Assembly: GCA_028023455.1 (NCBI GenBank)
Contig: JAQFVV010007245.1
Span: 59,362 to 123,361, forward strand
Direction of reading: 5' to 3'
Origin: Epiperipatus broadwayi
Lineage: Eukaryota > Onychophora > Udeonychophora > Euonychophora > Peripatidae
Length of the DNA stretch: 64,000 nucleotides
In this document: positions 53,894-64,000 of the stretch, in pieces
Layout: each line of letters starts with the position of its first letter
How positions within the stretch are numbered: the first letter of the stretch is position 1
Translations under genes and position numbers: made by a program
The notes under the pieces: model-generated
Told to the model about the DNA's origin: nothing
The model's input: only the letters and a program-made list of their open reading frames with translations
The model's database searches: none

Positions 53894-55860
53894 TCCTAAT
53901 CTTCAGAAACATTCTAATGAATTTAAATTACAACTTACAAATCGGTTTCAAGTATTAGTAGATTTTGAACATGATTCAGGTTTGAATGAAATTAATATGA
54001 AAATAACTGATACACTTTTAACAACTGCAACCAAGATAGCTGGTAGAAAAAAGCAGCAATTGACCAATAAAAGTTCTATTGAGACTAGATAATTTATGAA
54101 AAAAAGATGGAATATGAAGATATACAAAAATGATGCATTAAAAAAGATTGAATATCTCGAATTTTGTAAATTGGTGAGGAAAAATGTTGAAAATGATATA
54201 AGAAAGTATAACTGTGAACAAACAAGGAAAGCTGTAGAAGAAAATAAATGTCTTAAGAATGTAAAACAACATTTTAGTATTGGTAGAAAATTTATATCTG
54301 CAATAAGAAAAAAAAGTTATTATTACTAAAAAGAGAGATGATATCATGAAATGGGTAGAAGACTTTTATCAAGAATTACATCTTCTGAATTGTCCAGAAT
54401 TATAAATCAAGAAGTGAGATATGCAATTAAATGTATGAAGAAAGGAAAGGCTCCAGCTAATGATGGAATTATAATTGATATATTAAAAGAAGCATGTGAA
54501 GAAATAGAATTTCTTTTAGTAAAGTTATATATCAAATATTTAAATGATAAAGATGTAGCAGATTATTGGAAGAATGCAGTAATAATATTAATATTTAAAA
54601 AAGGTGATAAAGAAGATAGTAGAAATTACAGATCTATCAGGTTTTTATCACTTTTATACAAAATTTTTACCAAGATAATTACAACTCGTCTACAGAAAAC
54701 ATTGGATTTCCCCCAACCATGAGAACAAGCTTGATTTAAAAGTTCTTTTAGTATAGTAATCATATGCAGGTATTGAGAGAAGTTATAGAAAGGACAATCC
54801 AAATATGAATTACCATTATGTTTTGGATTTGTAGATTATGAGAAGCCATTTGATTCTATAAACCTTTCTTCAGTGATTAAAGCATTTGGTCATTAAGATA
54901 TAGATTGAGGTTATTGTCATATTTTAAATAGTATTTATAAAAATGCGACTATTAGATTACATAATGATACTGGGAAAGTCTACATTGAGAAGGTTGTATG
55001 AAAGGTGACTCCATATCTCCAAAACTTTTTACAACGGTGCTGCAAGAAGTATTTTGTGGATTAAAATGGGAAACTAAAGGAGTGAAAGTAAATTGAGATT
55101 ATTTAAGTCATTTATTTTTTACAGATATATAGTTGTTTTTTGCAAATAATGCTCCAGAGCTTCAGGAAATGTTGCAGGAATTATCAGATAAAAGTAGGAA
55201 AGAAGAACTAAAGATAAATGTTAAAAAGACTAAAGTAATGTTTAATTGATTTACTCAAAATATGAAAATAAAGATTGATTATGATGAATTAGAAGAAGTT
55301 AACAGTTACAAATACCTTGGTCAAATTATTAATACAAAAGGAAACATAATGGATGAAATTAATCATAGAATTAAACTTGGTTGGAGTGCTTTTGGTAGAA
55401 ATAACTTGATACTAAAAGGAAATATGCCTATGTGTTTGAAAAGAAAGGTTTTTAACAAATGTGTTTTGCTGGTTCTTACTTATGGATCTAAGACTTGGAC
55501 AGTTAAGAGAAGAGCAATACTAAGACTTCAGACTACTCAAAGAAGTATGGATATATACATGCTGGGTTTAACAAGAAGATATCAAAACCGCAATGTATGG
55601 GTATGAGAACAAACAGGTGTTATTCACCTCATTGGAAAATTAAAAGATGGAGTTGGGCTGGACATATTTCTAGCAGAGATGATAATAGATGGACAATTGA
55701 AGTCTTAAACGGTATTCCAAGAGATTGTAAAAGACCCAGAAAGCAACCACATGTGAGATGGATGGATGAGATGAGAAAGTGTGCAGGTGTGATGTGAAGA
55801 AAAGATGCTAAAGATCGGAGAAGATGGATTGAACTTGGAAAGACCTTCATCCTGCAGTGG
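53894..55860 (+). pseudogene. RTE reverse transcriptase and C-terminal region, broken
   Basis: From the LTR edge the reading gives QKHSNEFKLQLTNRFQVLVD and the helical linker, then the RT core in 54351-54722: VRYAIKCMKKGKAPANDG, DYWKNAVIILIFKKGDKED and NYRSIRFLSLLYKIFTKII. Motif A survives as GFVDYEKPFDSI near 54830. Motif C is not clear through the stops. 55262-55606 gives EEVNSYKYLGQIINTKGN and LVLTYGSKTWTVKRRAILRL. 55597-55797 gives the RTE C-terminal block RWSWAGHISSRDDNRWTIEV and RKQPHVRWMDEMRKCAGVM. These blocks and their order are those of the RTE clade. Confidence 0.8.
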
Positions 55861-55922
55861 ATTGATAGTGGTTTTATATATATATTGATTGATGCATGCT
55901 GACCATGGACTGATGATGCATG

Positions 55923-56592
<670 letters not shown>

Positions 56593-56829
56593 TTAAGTAG
56601 ATGGTCATTTTTACAAGTTAGTTTGTAAATTTCAGTTACTAATGCCAGGTAGATGCATGACTCCTACCCAGGAATTTTGTGATATTTATTTTATTATTAT
56701 TAAAATGAATGTTAAAGAGGGTTTGAATCACATACTATTTTGTTTTCATTATTTTTGTCACTTAATATTAGTTTTTCCAGGATTGCAGCCTGAAAGGATT
56801 TATGTTAGACTAGTTATTGTAATAATCTC

Positions 56830-57012
56830 TCTATATCACATGATCACCATTTCTTAGGCTTGCTTTTAACTGTTATTAAAACAGGAAAAATTATCTATAT
56901 GTATAGTCATTGATTACTCTGGCTTCCACTGAGTGACAATACTTATAGAGAGTTTTGCCTGTTTTAATAACAGTTAAGAGCAAGCATAAGAAATGGTGAT
57001 CATGTGATGTTT
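56830..57012. repeat. Short inverted repeat
   Basis: 56830-56886 (CACATGATCACCATTTCTTA ... AACTGTTATTAAAACAGG) is mirrored at 56955-57010 around a spacer of about 70 bp. Confidence 0.65.
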
Positions 57013-57680
57013 ATTGGCTTAAAACCAATCCTACCTAATAGAATTGAGGTGGCTATGGTTACTAAAGAACCAAAGACACCAAAATGTATTGGTACTAAAC
57101 TGAGTTCACACCTATATAGCTCTATAAGCTAATCAGCTTGGATTAAAAATATTATAGTTTTTTTCAATTTAAGTCTCATAGTTTTTTAATTAAGTAGAGA
57201 TAAAAGGTGACTTCTGGAGGGTTGCATTAGATTCTAAGATTTAGATGTAGTGCTCTCAGATCCAAGGCTCCTCCCTGATGAAGACCACAATCCAGAAACT
57301 AGTCTGGGGATGTTGGATGAGTAGGCACTAGATGACAATTTTATACCCAAGCCTTCTGGCACCCATTGATTACTCTGGATTGCACTGAGTGACAATACAT
57401 ATAGAGAATTTTGCTTGTTTTTATAACAGTTAAGAGCAATCATAAGAAATGGTGATCATATTATGTTTATTGTCTTAAAACCAATCCTGCTTAATAGAAT
57501 AGTGGTGGCTATGGTCATTAAAGAACCAAAGACACCAAAATGTAGAGGCACTGAACTGAGTTGTGACCTATATGACTATATAAGCTTATGAGCTTGGATT
57601 AAAACTATTATAGTGTTTTCAATTTAAGTCTCATAGTTTTGTAGTTAAGTAGAGATAAAAGGGGGATCTCTGAAGGTTAG
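56900..57680. repeat. Tandem pair of an interspersed repeat, about 455-bp period
   Basis: Copies at 56912-57230 and 57365-57675 share CATTGATTACTCTGG, GAAATGGTGATCAT, AAGAACCAAAGACACCAAAA and TTTAAGTCTCATAGTTTT. They are related to the inverted repeat at 26-27.2 kb. Confidence 0.75.
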
Positions 57681-58567
57681 AAATATCAATGAATATTGTA
57701 TTTATTTTAATAATATTTGTTTACTCTTATTATAACAAATATTTTACATCTTAATATTCCAAGACCACTTTTGTGTTGAACCTATTAAAACATTTTAATA
57801 TTGAGATACATATTTTCTATTACTCAAAATATAAACCATTTTTGCTGTTCTTTTATTTGTTATTTTCTTGTTCACTTATGTTTAGAATTTATGTCAAATA
57901 AAGTAAAATCATAATACAAAATGTTTTCGCTCACAATTCCTCTCGTATTTCTAATATCTCACAAAAATTTAGCAACAGAACATTCATCTTTCAATCATTT
58001 ATGAATTCTAGCATTAATGCCTCTGTGATAATTTTAAAATATATGAAATTAAAATTTATAAGCAAAAACAACCCATGGAACAGTTAAACATAGATCAAAT
58101 GAAAGGGATACAACAATGTCAAAGATCAAAAAAATTAAATGATTACATGTAATATATACTCTTAATGAATACTATTTTTGTATTATAATTTTCATTACAC
58201 CACTCTTAATTAAGGTAGGGACTGCTTTCTATCCACGTTTAACACCTTGTGAAAGAACATAATCATAAGCATATGACCAAAGACATATGAAAAAGATGTA
58301 TGATCCCAGAGATGCACCTTTCAATCTCAATCAACACTCATCCATTGCTCAAAATCACATTCTCCTACATATTTTCCTATCATTGTTATGTATATATAGA
58401 TAGCCAATTATGTAGTTTAATTGATAATTGTCAAACTTACTGCCTTCACAACTTTGACACAAATTGCTTTATGTAAGTCTTTAGTCTAATGAATGTCCAA
58501 TAAATATTATTTGTATTATATATATATAAACAAAACAAGTTATAAATCACTTAACTTGCTATAGTTT
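57681..58567. other. No supported feature
   Basis: AT-rich DNA. Confidence 0.4.
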
Positions 58568-58683
58568 GCATTTACCAATATCTCCGAACAAGTTTGTGTT
58601 TACATATATATATATATATTATTGGAGCTTTACCAATATCTCCGAACAAGTTTGTGTTTACATATATATATATATATATATTA
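58568..58683. repeat. 59-bp tandem duplication with TA tract
   Basis: TTACCAATATCTCCGAACAA, GTTTGTGTTTACA, then (TA)n occurs twice, separated by TTATTGGAGCT. Confidence 0.8.
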
Positions 58684-58822
58684 TTCTCTGAAATGAAATA
58701 TAATCAATTTATAAGACAGCTATATACTTAAACAATATATAAATAATAAATTTAATAAAATCTAAATCGATTTTCGTTCAAAAATGAACATTGTCAAGAT
58801 ATATAACAATTGAAAAAATTCA

Positions 58823-58853
58823 CGTGATGTGATGTGATGTGATGTGATGTGAT
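58823..58853. repeat. (GTGAT)n microsatellite
   Basis: Six pentamer units. Confidence 0.9.
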
Positions 58854-59849
58854 TTACATATTAACTTAACACACCATCTACTGGTCAAACTTAACAATAA
58901 AGATGTTTTTATATTTTCCATCTTGTGAAATATATATATATATATATATATATATTGATTCTCTGAAATAGTGGAAGAGATGAAATATCTGTATTAGTCG
59001 ATAACTGATTCATAGGTAAAGTTAACATAAAACCTATATTCCAATTAAAAGGCAGTGTTAAGACATAGGTTTCTATTTAAAAACAGCATTTAATTTTCGG
59101 TTTTTATGATTATATATAAATTACAGTAAAGTATAAGAGAACAGTTATAAGGAATTGAAGCAATGTAAAATTAAAATTATCCATATCAAAATATTTTAGG
59201 TAACAGAAAAAAATGAATTAAGGCAATACAATTAAATAAATTACTTTAAGCTAGATTTAAAGTAGATAAACTTCTTAATCAGCTTAAGATTTTGATATTC
59301 ACCTTATTGGATAAAAAAAACATGTAAAGAACCAATGATCTGAGAACATTTACAAAAAGTGGCATAGCAAGAAACATTATCATTTTTCAACCTTTGAAGA
59401 CAGTAGACAATTGTAAAGCAGAATTAAATTGAAGCCATAGAAGAAATTACTGGAAACCATCTCCCAGAGACATCACGCCTGTGGATTAACGAGTCGATTA
59501 TAGAATTAAATCGGTATTTGAAATTAAAACCTTAAGAACAATAGAGACATTAAAGATAATATTAAAAGAGAACGTTAGATCATAGTAAGACATATTTTAA
59601 TGCAGATAACTAGAATTATTTAAATTATTTATCCTCAAGAGATGTTGGTAAGTAAAATATGTATTGCCTTCTAGTTTGATTGAAAGAAGATAAAGCGATG
59701 CAAATCTGATTAATGCAGAAATGTCAGTATATTGAGAAAATTAAAGTGCAAATGGATAAACTTGGATTCTTTTTGATTGGATAATACAATATGGATGGGC
59801 AAAGAATAAAATTTATTAATAGCATATAAAAACTAAAATGAAGTCATAA
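58854..59849. other. No supported feature
   Basis: AT-rich DNA with a short (TA)n at about 58930-58955. The last 150 bases may be the start of the PLE remnant. Confidence 0.35.
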
Positions 59850-60950
59850 GTGATGATGTGTACTATAAGATATATTCTTCCTGCATTATGTCATTCTATT
59901 TTTGCAAATATAAAGATACATAAGGAAGGTAATCATATGTGAATTATAATTGATTTTGGTGGTTCCTGTATATATCAAAGTAATAAAAATATTAGTAAGC
60001 TATTACAAGAGCTTTTAGAATTTGCTGAAAAGACTATGACTTCATCTGTTGACTTTATGAATAGAATTAAAAATATAGTAATTAATGAGAATACGTTTTA
60101 GATGTCATATAAATGTATGATTCTATTAATAGAGTGGATTCTATAAAAATAATTGAACATGTATTAAAAAGTCGTCAAGTGTTGTTAGTTGAGAGGTCAG
60201 CCCAGCCGCCTTGCAAGCAAGCAATTGGTTGCAGATGGTTGTTGCAGGTTCGCCTCCTCCCGGCGATGCTATGACATTAAAAAAAAGGGAAAGTGTTTGT
60301 AAATATTCATTACTGATTCCATCAAATGTTTTGATGATAACATTGTTGCTTCTTTTGAAGGTGAATATTATAAAATGTCTAAAGTTTGGCCTATGAATCA
60401 GCCTGTTGTTGCACAAGGTTGCAATTTTGTTTTGTCTACATATGAGAGTATAATTTTAAATACGAGTTCTTTTAAAGATATTGAAATTTAAAAAAGATAT
60501 GTGGATGAAATATCAATATTATAAATTTGATTTTAGAGGAATTAAATAATTTGAATGGTTTGGAATAGACTGCTGAAAAGAAACAGGACAAAAGAGTATT
60601 TAAATTATTACAAAAGATAATAATATGTTAAGATATAAATCATTGCAAAAAAGGGGATATATAAATTGTAAATCAAAAATACTAAATGTGCACAAGATGA
60701 CAAGTTTTAGATCTTTTTTTGTTTTGTAAATTATGTCATTACCAATGCGATGAATTAAAAAATATTGAGATATTTGCCAAAGAATTGCTTGAAGTTGGTT
60801 ATACGATTGAACAGATTAACAATATAATATGTCAATTTTAAAAAAAAAGGTATAATGATTTGAAGAAGTTGAAGACGGATAGTATAAAATGGATATCTAT
60901 TCCATATATTCAAATGCTCAAGTGATTTTTTAAGGATGGATATATATATA
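59850..60950 (+). pseudogene. Remnant of a second, older PLE family
   Basis: Stitching frames by eye gives, in order: DDVYYKIYSSC; a DFGGSCIYQS-like block near 59955 followed by NISKLLQELLEFAEK and MTSSVDFMNRIKNIVINENT; then, after a SINE insertion, FDDNIVASFEGEYYKMSKVW with PMNQPVVAQG (RT motif B, PLE GxPMGSPVS type); then FKDIEI*KRYVDE (motif C region, RYVDD type) near 60500; then CDELKNIEIFAKELLEVGYT and DSIKWISIPYIQML. The order and spacing match a PLE RT of the RYVDD type, distinct from the YIDD element at 43 kb. There are multiple frameshifts and stops, and no GIY-YIG part can be recognised before the LTR element begins. Confidence 0.6.
60171..60285 (+). repeat. tRNA-derived SINE inserted in the PLE remnant
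   Basis: GTCGTCAAGTGTTGTTAGTT, GAGAGGTCAGCCCAGCCGCC, TTGCAAGCAAGCAATTGG, GCAGGTTCGCCTCC (clean B box GGTTCG) and GGCGATGCTATGACATT with an A-run. Collinear with 16884-16980. The PLE reading resumes after it. Confidence 0.65.
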
Positions 60951-61032
60951 TAAAAAATAATAATGATTTAATGAATGTTTCAATTTTCTCAGATCATGCA
61001 ACACATGAAAATATAAATTTAAGTTTGATATA

Positions 61033-61626
61033 TGTTGTGTTTGGTTAGGCTTACAGGTTCGGTTCCAAACCAATAGACGCGAAAAAAACAACTACCCAAC
61101 AATTAATATGTATAATTTATTAGTACTAAAAATATATATACACTTGTTAGTTAAACAATAATATACATATATGTTTTATACAAGTTAATGCTGAGGTAGT
61201 CATTCCAAATACGAAACTTATTGCCAGTTAATGATTAGTTGACCTCATGAGCTCAAGTAAGACTTTTCAAGCTATGTATTGAGCTTGCCTTGGGTTGAGT
61301 GCGGACATAGCAGTTTCCAATATGTAGGTGAACTTGCCTCACTGTGTTGATATCATGATAATGAGAAGAGATACCACCCTTGCTGACAGCAGAGGGTTTA
61401 ATGAAAAGCACTTTCAGTCATTCAGGTTGACAGAAGTAATTGCTCTCTGCCTTGCCCCCAAAAGGCTGAGTATTTAATGGCAGATCCCCTACCTTACTGG
61501 AAACATGCGGATTTGGTATGTGAATGCCAGTGAATGATTTAATTCTTTTGGATAGCAACTGGATGCTAGCCAATCAGGTAAGGAATTTGACATACTCCAC
61601 TTTTAAAGGCAAGGTCAGCTATGACA
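61033..61626 (-). repeat. 3' LTR (left copy), 594 bp
   Basis: On the minus strand it starts TGTCATAGCTGACC and ends AACCAAACACAACA, the TG...CA form. The last 80 bp match 63920-64000 closely (TTGGTTAGGCTTACAGGTTC, GGTTCCAAACCAAT). Confidence 0.8.
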
Positions 61627-61637
61627 TCCATCCCCCT
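61627..61637 (-). promoter_or_regulatory. Polypurine tract
   Basis: The minus strand reads AGGGGGATGGA directly before the LTR start TGTCAT. Confidence 0.7.
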
Positions 61638-61664
61638 GACAAAACTTAACTCTGGATGACATAG

Positions 61665-62640
61665 TCATTGAGATGCTCTGGACAATGTATTGTTCACTTG
61701 GTTGGTTTTTTCAGTTGATTGCAGTTTCCTGTCTTCATCTTCTTCACTTGATGAACTTGTTTCTGGTTGTGTGCTGCTATCTAGATTTTGCTGTTCATCT
61801 TCTCTGCTTGAGGTACTTGTCCCATGTTGACCACTGCTTTTGATATGTGGTTGAGTCTTATCTGGTGTGATGGTGATGATGATGATAACCACCTTTTGTT
61901 TGCACAATGACAGTGTAGAGACCCTTTATTTGAGTCACCACTGCAGGTATCCATTTTGTGGACCTGTATTACATACAGCACAGTACTTGTGTTTCTATTT
62001 GGAGTTTTATTTTGCTTTTATCTTCTTGTTCAAGTTTGGTATCATATTTCAGGGTCAATAGCATAGTTCTTAAGGATCTGTTGAATAACAGTTCTGCAGG
62101 AGTCTTCCCTGTTACTGTGCTCAGAGTGGGGTGCTGCACTGGCAGAGTCCTGGCAATTCTGGTGTTCCTGCTTCCATCCATTTTCATGGTCAGCCTTTTG
62201 TTGAAGACTTCTGGGTAATCAGATTTTTTCTTTGATATTGTTGTGATCTGGTTTACTTTTGTCACTTTGAACCCTAAATGAGTGAACCAGTCACAGCCTA
62301 TTACATTACTATAGTTACCTAATGCCACTACCAGTGGTAGGTATATAGTTTTGTTAGGCATAACAATTTTTCCTGTTGTTTGACACAACAGTTTGATTTT
62401 ATTTTCATGGTAGTGTGATATTGACCTACTGCTAGGGTGCAGTTTATATTTATTCTTTTTATTAATGACTGCCCAGGTCTTTTTTGAAACTGTAGAAACT
62501 GCTGACTCTGTGTCAAGTTTCACCTTAACTGGTGGAGCATTAATTATGACAGTATGTATAAAGCCAAACTTGTTATCTCTGATATGGTTTATACAGGAAA
62601 ATTGCTTATGTTTCTTATAAGTGCCTTTACTGTTTTTAGG
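61665..62640 (-). pseudogene. pol remnant: protease, RT start, integrase end
   Basis: The longest open frame (61969-62754) reads, after a Lys/Asn linker, VKLDTESAVSTVSKKTW, the retropepsin site with DTG/DTS changed to DTE. Then comes the post-protease block VVALGNYSNVIGCDWFTHLG, the YPEVF block that precedes RT, and immediately afterwards LSTVTGKTPAELLFNRSLRT, which belongs near the end of integrase (TG-SPAELLFGR-LRT type). So RT, RNase H and the integrase core have been removed by one internal deletion, near the ARTLPVQHPT junction (about 62180). A frame change near 61970 leads to VHKMDTCSGDSNKGSLHCH, like the integrase C-terminal KWIPGVV block, then a Ser/Glu-rich tail (61665-61907). Confidence 0.8.
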
Positions 62641-63432
62641 AATAGGGTGTTTTTTATTTTTGGCTTGGCTGTTTGTCTTGTCAATTTCAGACATACCACC
62701 TTTATATGTCCAACTTGCTTGCAAAAAATGCATGTTGCCTTGTGGTATGGGCATTCTGTATGCATGTGCATGTGCTCATTGCATCCATAACAAATCCATA
62801 GGCTACTCTGATGCTGAATTTTCTGAGCAGAATTTGTATTTGAATGACCCTTTGTTATGCTCCAATTTTTTAACTTTGTACTTAGTCTTTTTAATGGGGT
62901 AGCTTGACTAGCTACTTGTCTCTACTAGTCCTGTCTGGGCTACCCGCCTTCTCAAAATCTAGGTCTTGAATCATTCAACATTTTCTGTCTCAAATTGTGG
63001 TCGTTTATGCCACAAATAAAATGATCAGGAAATGCTTCATTCAGGAAGTCTTTGAAATCGCACTTCAAGGTTATTGTACGGATTTGTGTCTGCGAATTCT
63101 CTAGCTATTTCACTCATTTATGGATGTTGAGATTCAAATAGATGTCTCACCATTATTGTCAAGGGATTTATGGGAAATTACTCTATGAGAGGTGTCAACA
63201 CTTTGTCAAAATCCAGCTTGGCTGGAGCTCAAAACTGTACATTATGGAGTGCTTTATATTATATATCTCTATGACCTATAATGATCATTATTGTGGCTAG
63301 CTTTACCTCAGATTTTTTAATCTGGTTAGCCTGTAGGTAAGGGAGTCAAACACTCTTTATAATTTTTGGACAGCTCTCGGGTTGAGGCAGATCAAAAGAT
63401 TCCTTAGAGCTGATTGCTTTATCCATCTTTAT
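62641..63432 (-). pseudogene. gag, broken, with zinc knuckle
   Basis: The minus strand opens MDKAISSKESFDLPQPESCP near 63430 and continues, over several stops and frame breaks, to VRHLFESQHP, then CDFKDFLNEAFPDHFICGIN, then NLRQKMLND, the conserved centre of Gypsy/K02A2.6-type Gag. It closes with CIFCKQVGHIKVVC (62660-62710 region), a CCHC zinc knuckle. Gag forms the particle and binds element RNA. It lies downstream of the 5' LTR, as expected. Confidence 0.8.
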
Positions 63433-63901
63433 TTATTTATATAAGTCACCGCTTCTAATTATTTTGTACTACTGTTTGTAGTTGTTTAAAATCCAATTTT
63501 TATCTTTATTTTTCAGGTAACCACTCGCAATTATTTTTATTTTGCAGTTACATTATTGTAAGTGACTTAACGAAGCATTTAAACCACCAGGGCCAGCTTT
63601 TGTCACTGTCTCGTGAGTAAAACTCTACGTTATTGATTGTAGCTTCAAATTGAAATGCCTTTACGTTTTTTTTTTTTATAAAAATCACCGTAGTGAAATC
63701 ACAGTGAATGTATTTTTTTCAAAAGAAAAATCGTAAAACAAATATGCAAAATATGCACTCACGTATATATTTCGTATGTTTGGATATAATTTTCTTTCAA
63801 TGTGAGGGAAATTTTTCAAATGTCTGACTGTGCCCAGATCTGTTGAAACTGGCATATTTTATTATAATTTTTCCAGCCATGAGGGGAAATTTTTTTTTAA
63901 T

Positions 63902-63915
63902 CTCAGACTATGCCA
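63902..63915 (-). promoter_or_regulatory. Candidate primer-binding site
   Basis: The minus strand reads TGGCATAGTCTGAG four bases after the LTR end at 63920. TGG start and location fit a tRNA primer site; the tRNA was not identified. Confidence 0.35.
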
Positions 63916-63919
63916 GATC

Positions 63920-64000
63920 TGTTGGGTTTGGTTAGGCTTACAGGTTCGGTTCCAAACCAATTGAAGCAAAAAGAAACTCAACTACATAACAATTAATATG
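63920..64000 (-). repeat. 5' LTR (right copy), cut by window end
   Basis: Matches the left end of the LTR at 61033, including TTGGTTAGGCTTACAGGTTC. Continues beyond the window. Confidence 0.8.

Larger units (their letters stand above)
50190..55922 (+). mobile_element. RTE-type LINE split by an LTR insertion
   Basis: A near full-length RTE whose 5' region (50190-50500), AP endonuclease (50630-51390), RT (54400-55350) and C-terminal region (55350-55860) match the minus-strand copy at 12.6-15.8 kb. It is about 3.26 kb once the 2.47-kb insertion at 51421-53889 is removed. It ends near 55920 after CATCCTGCAGTGGATTGATA and a GATTGATGCATG-like tail. Numerous stops and frameshifts make it inactive. 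Having two full-length but dead copies plus two fragments in 64 kb shows a formerly active family. Confidence 0.8.
61033..64000 (-). mobile_element. Gypsy-type LTR retrotransposon with internal deletion
   Basis: Two LTRs in direct orientation (61033-61626 and 63920 to beyond the window) enclose 2.3 kb with gag, a zinc knuckle, a protease site, the very start of RT, and the very end of integrase, all on the minus strand. A full Gypsy interior is normally 4-5 kb, so most of RT, RNase H and integrase is gone. The left edge is followed outward by ATATA. The other end of the target is outside the window. Confidence 0.85.

Noticed and set aside
61867-62902. Plus-strand ORFs with hydrophobic segments
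   Set aside because: Antisense to the Gypsy gag-pol remnant, whose zinc knuckle, protease and integrase blocks are on the minus strand.

Overview
The window is eukaryotic repeat-rich DNA, very AT-rich, with no recognisable host gene. Every coding signal I can support belongs to a retroelement. The mix of RTE-type LINEs, Penelope-like elements (PLEs) with a GIY-YIG domain, Gypsy-type LTR elements, tRNA-derived SINEs, foldback/MITE-like palindromes and long (TA)n, (GATA)n, (AAT)n and (TTA)n tracts suggests an invertebrate animal. I cannot name the species. CA/GT microsatellites are notably absent.

Layout. 1-480: decayed RTE piece. 3434-9416: minus-strand LTR retrotransposon with two LTRs around a gutted interior holding a broken coiled-coil gag-like frame. 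9.6-11.5 kb: a short MITE, a SINE and tandem duplications. 12.6-15.8 kb: a nearly full-length dead RTE on the minus strand. 16.9-28.1 kb: mostly unique AT-rich DNA with a SINE, an (AAT)n tract, a hairpin at 23.3 kb, a LINE scrap at 24.1 kb and a large inverted repeat at 26-27.2 kb. 28.1-30.2 kb: foldback and tandem/palindromic repeats bounded by (TA)n. 31.7-35.0 kb: RTE 3' end, a SINE scrap, short repeats, (GATA)n and a foldback with arms near 390 bp. 35.8-41.05 kb: several long (TA)n tracts in otherwise empty DNA.

41.08-47.96 kb is the most interesting part: two head-to-tail PLE units. The upstream unit is 5'-truncated and acts as a pseudo-LTR. The downstream unit begins with a 406-codon SGNH/GDSL-hydrolase-like ORF, followed in the same frame, after one TGA, by the PLE N-terminal region, reverse transcriptase, Cys zinc motif and GIY-YIG endonuclease. 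A hammerhead-ribozyme-like core sits at the same place in both pseudo-LTRs, just upstream of the hydrolase ORF in the first.

50.2-55.9 kb: a plus-strand RTE split by a 2469-bp insertion with TG...CA ends and a 4-bp target duplication, best read as a solo LTR. 56.4-58.7 kb: simple and tandem repeats. 59.85-60.95 kb: remains of a second, older PLE family, itself carrying a SINE. 61.03 kb to the window end: a minus-strand Gypsy-type element with defined LTRs, polypurine tract, broken gag with zinc knuckle, and a pol deleted from the start of RT to the end of integrase. All elements except possibly the SGNH ORF are visibly inactivated.
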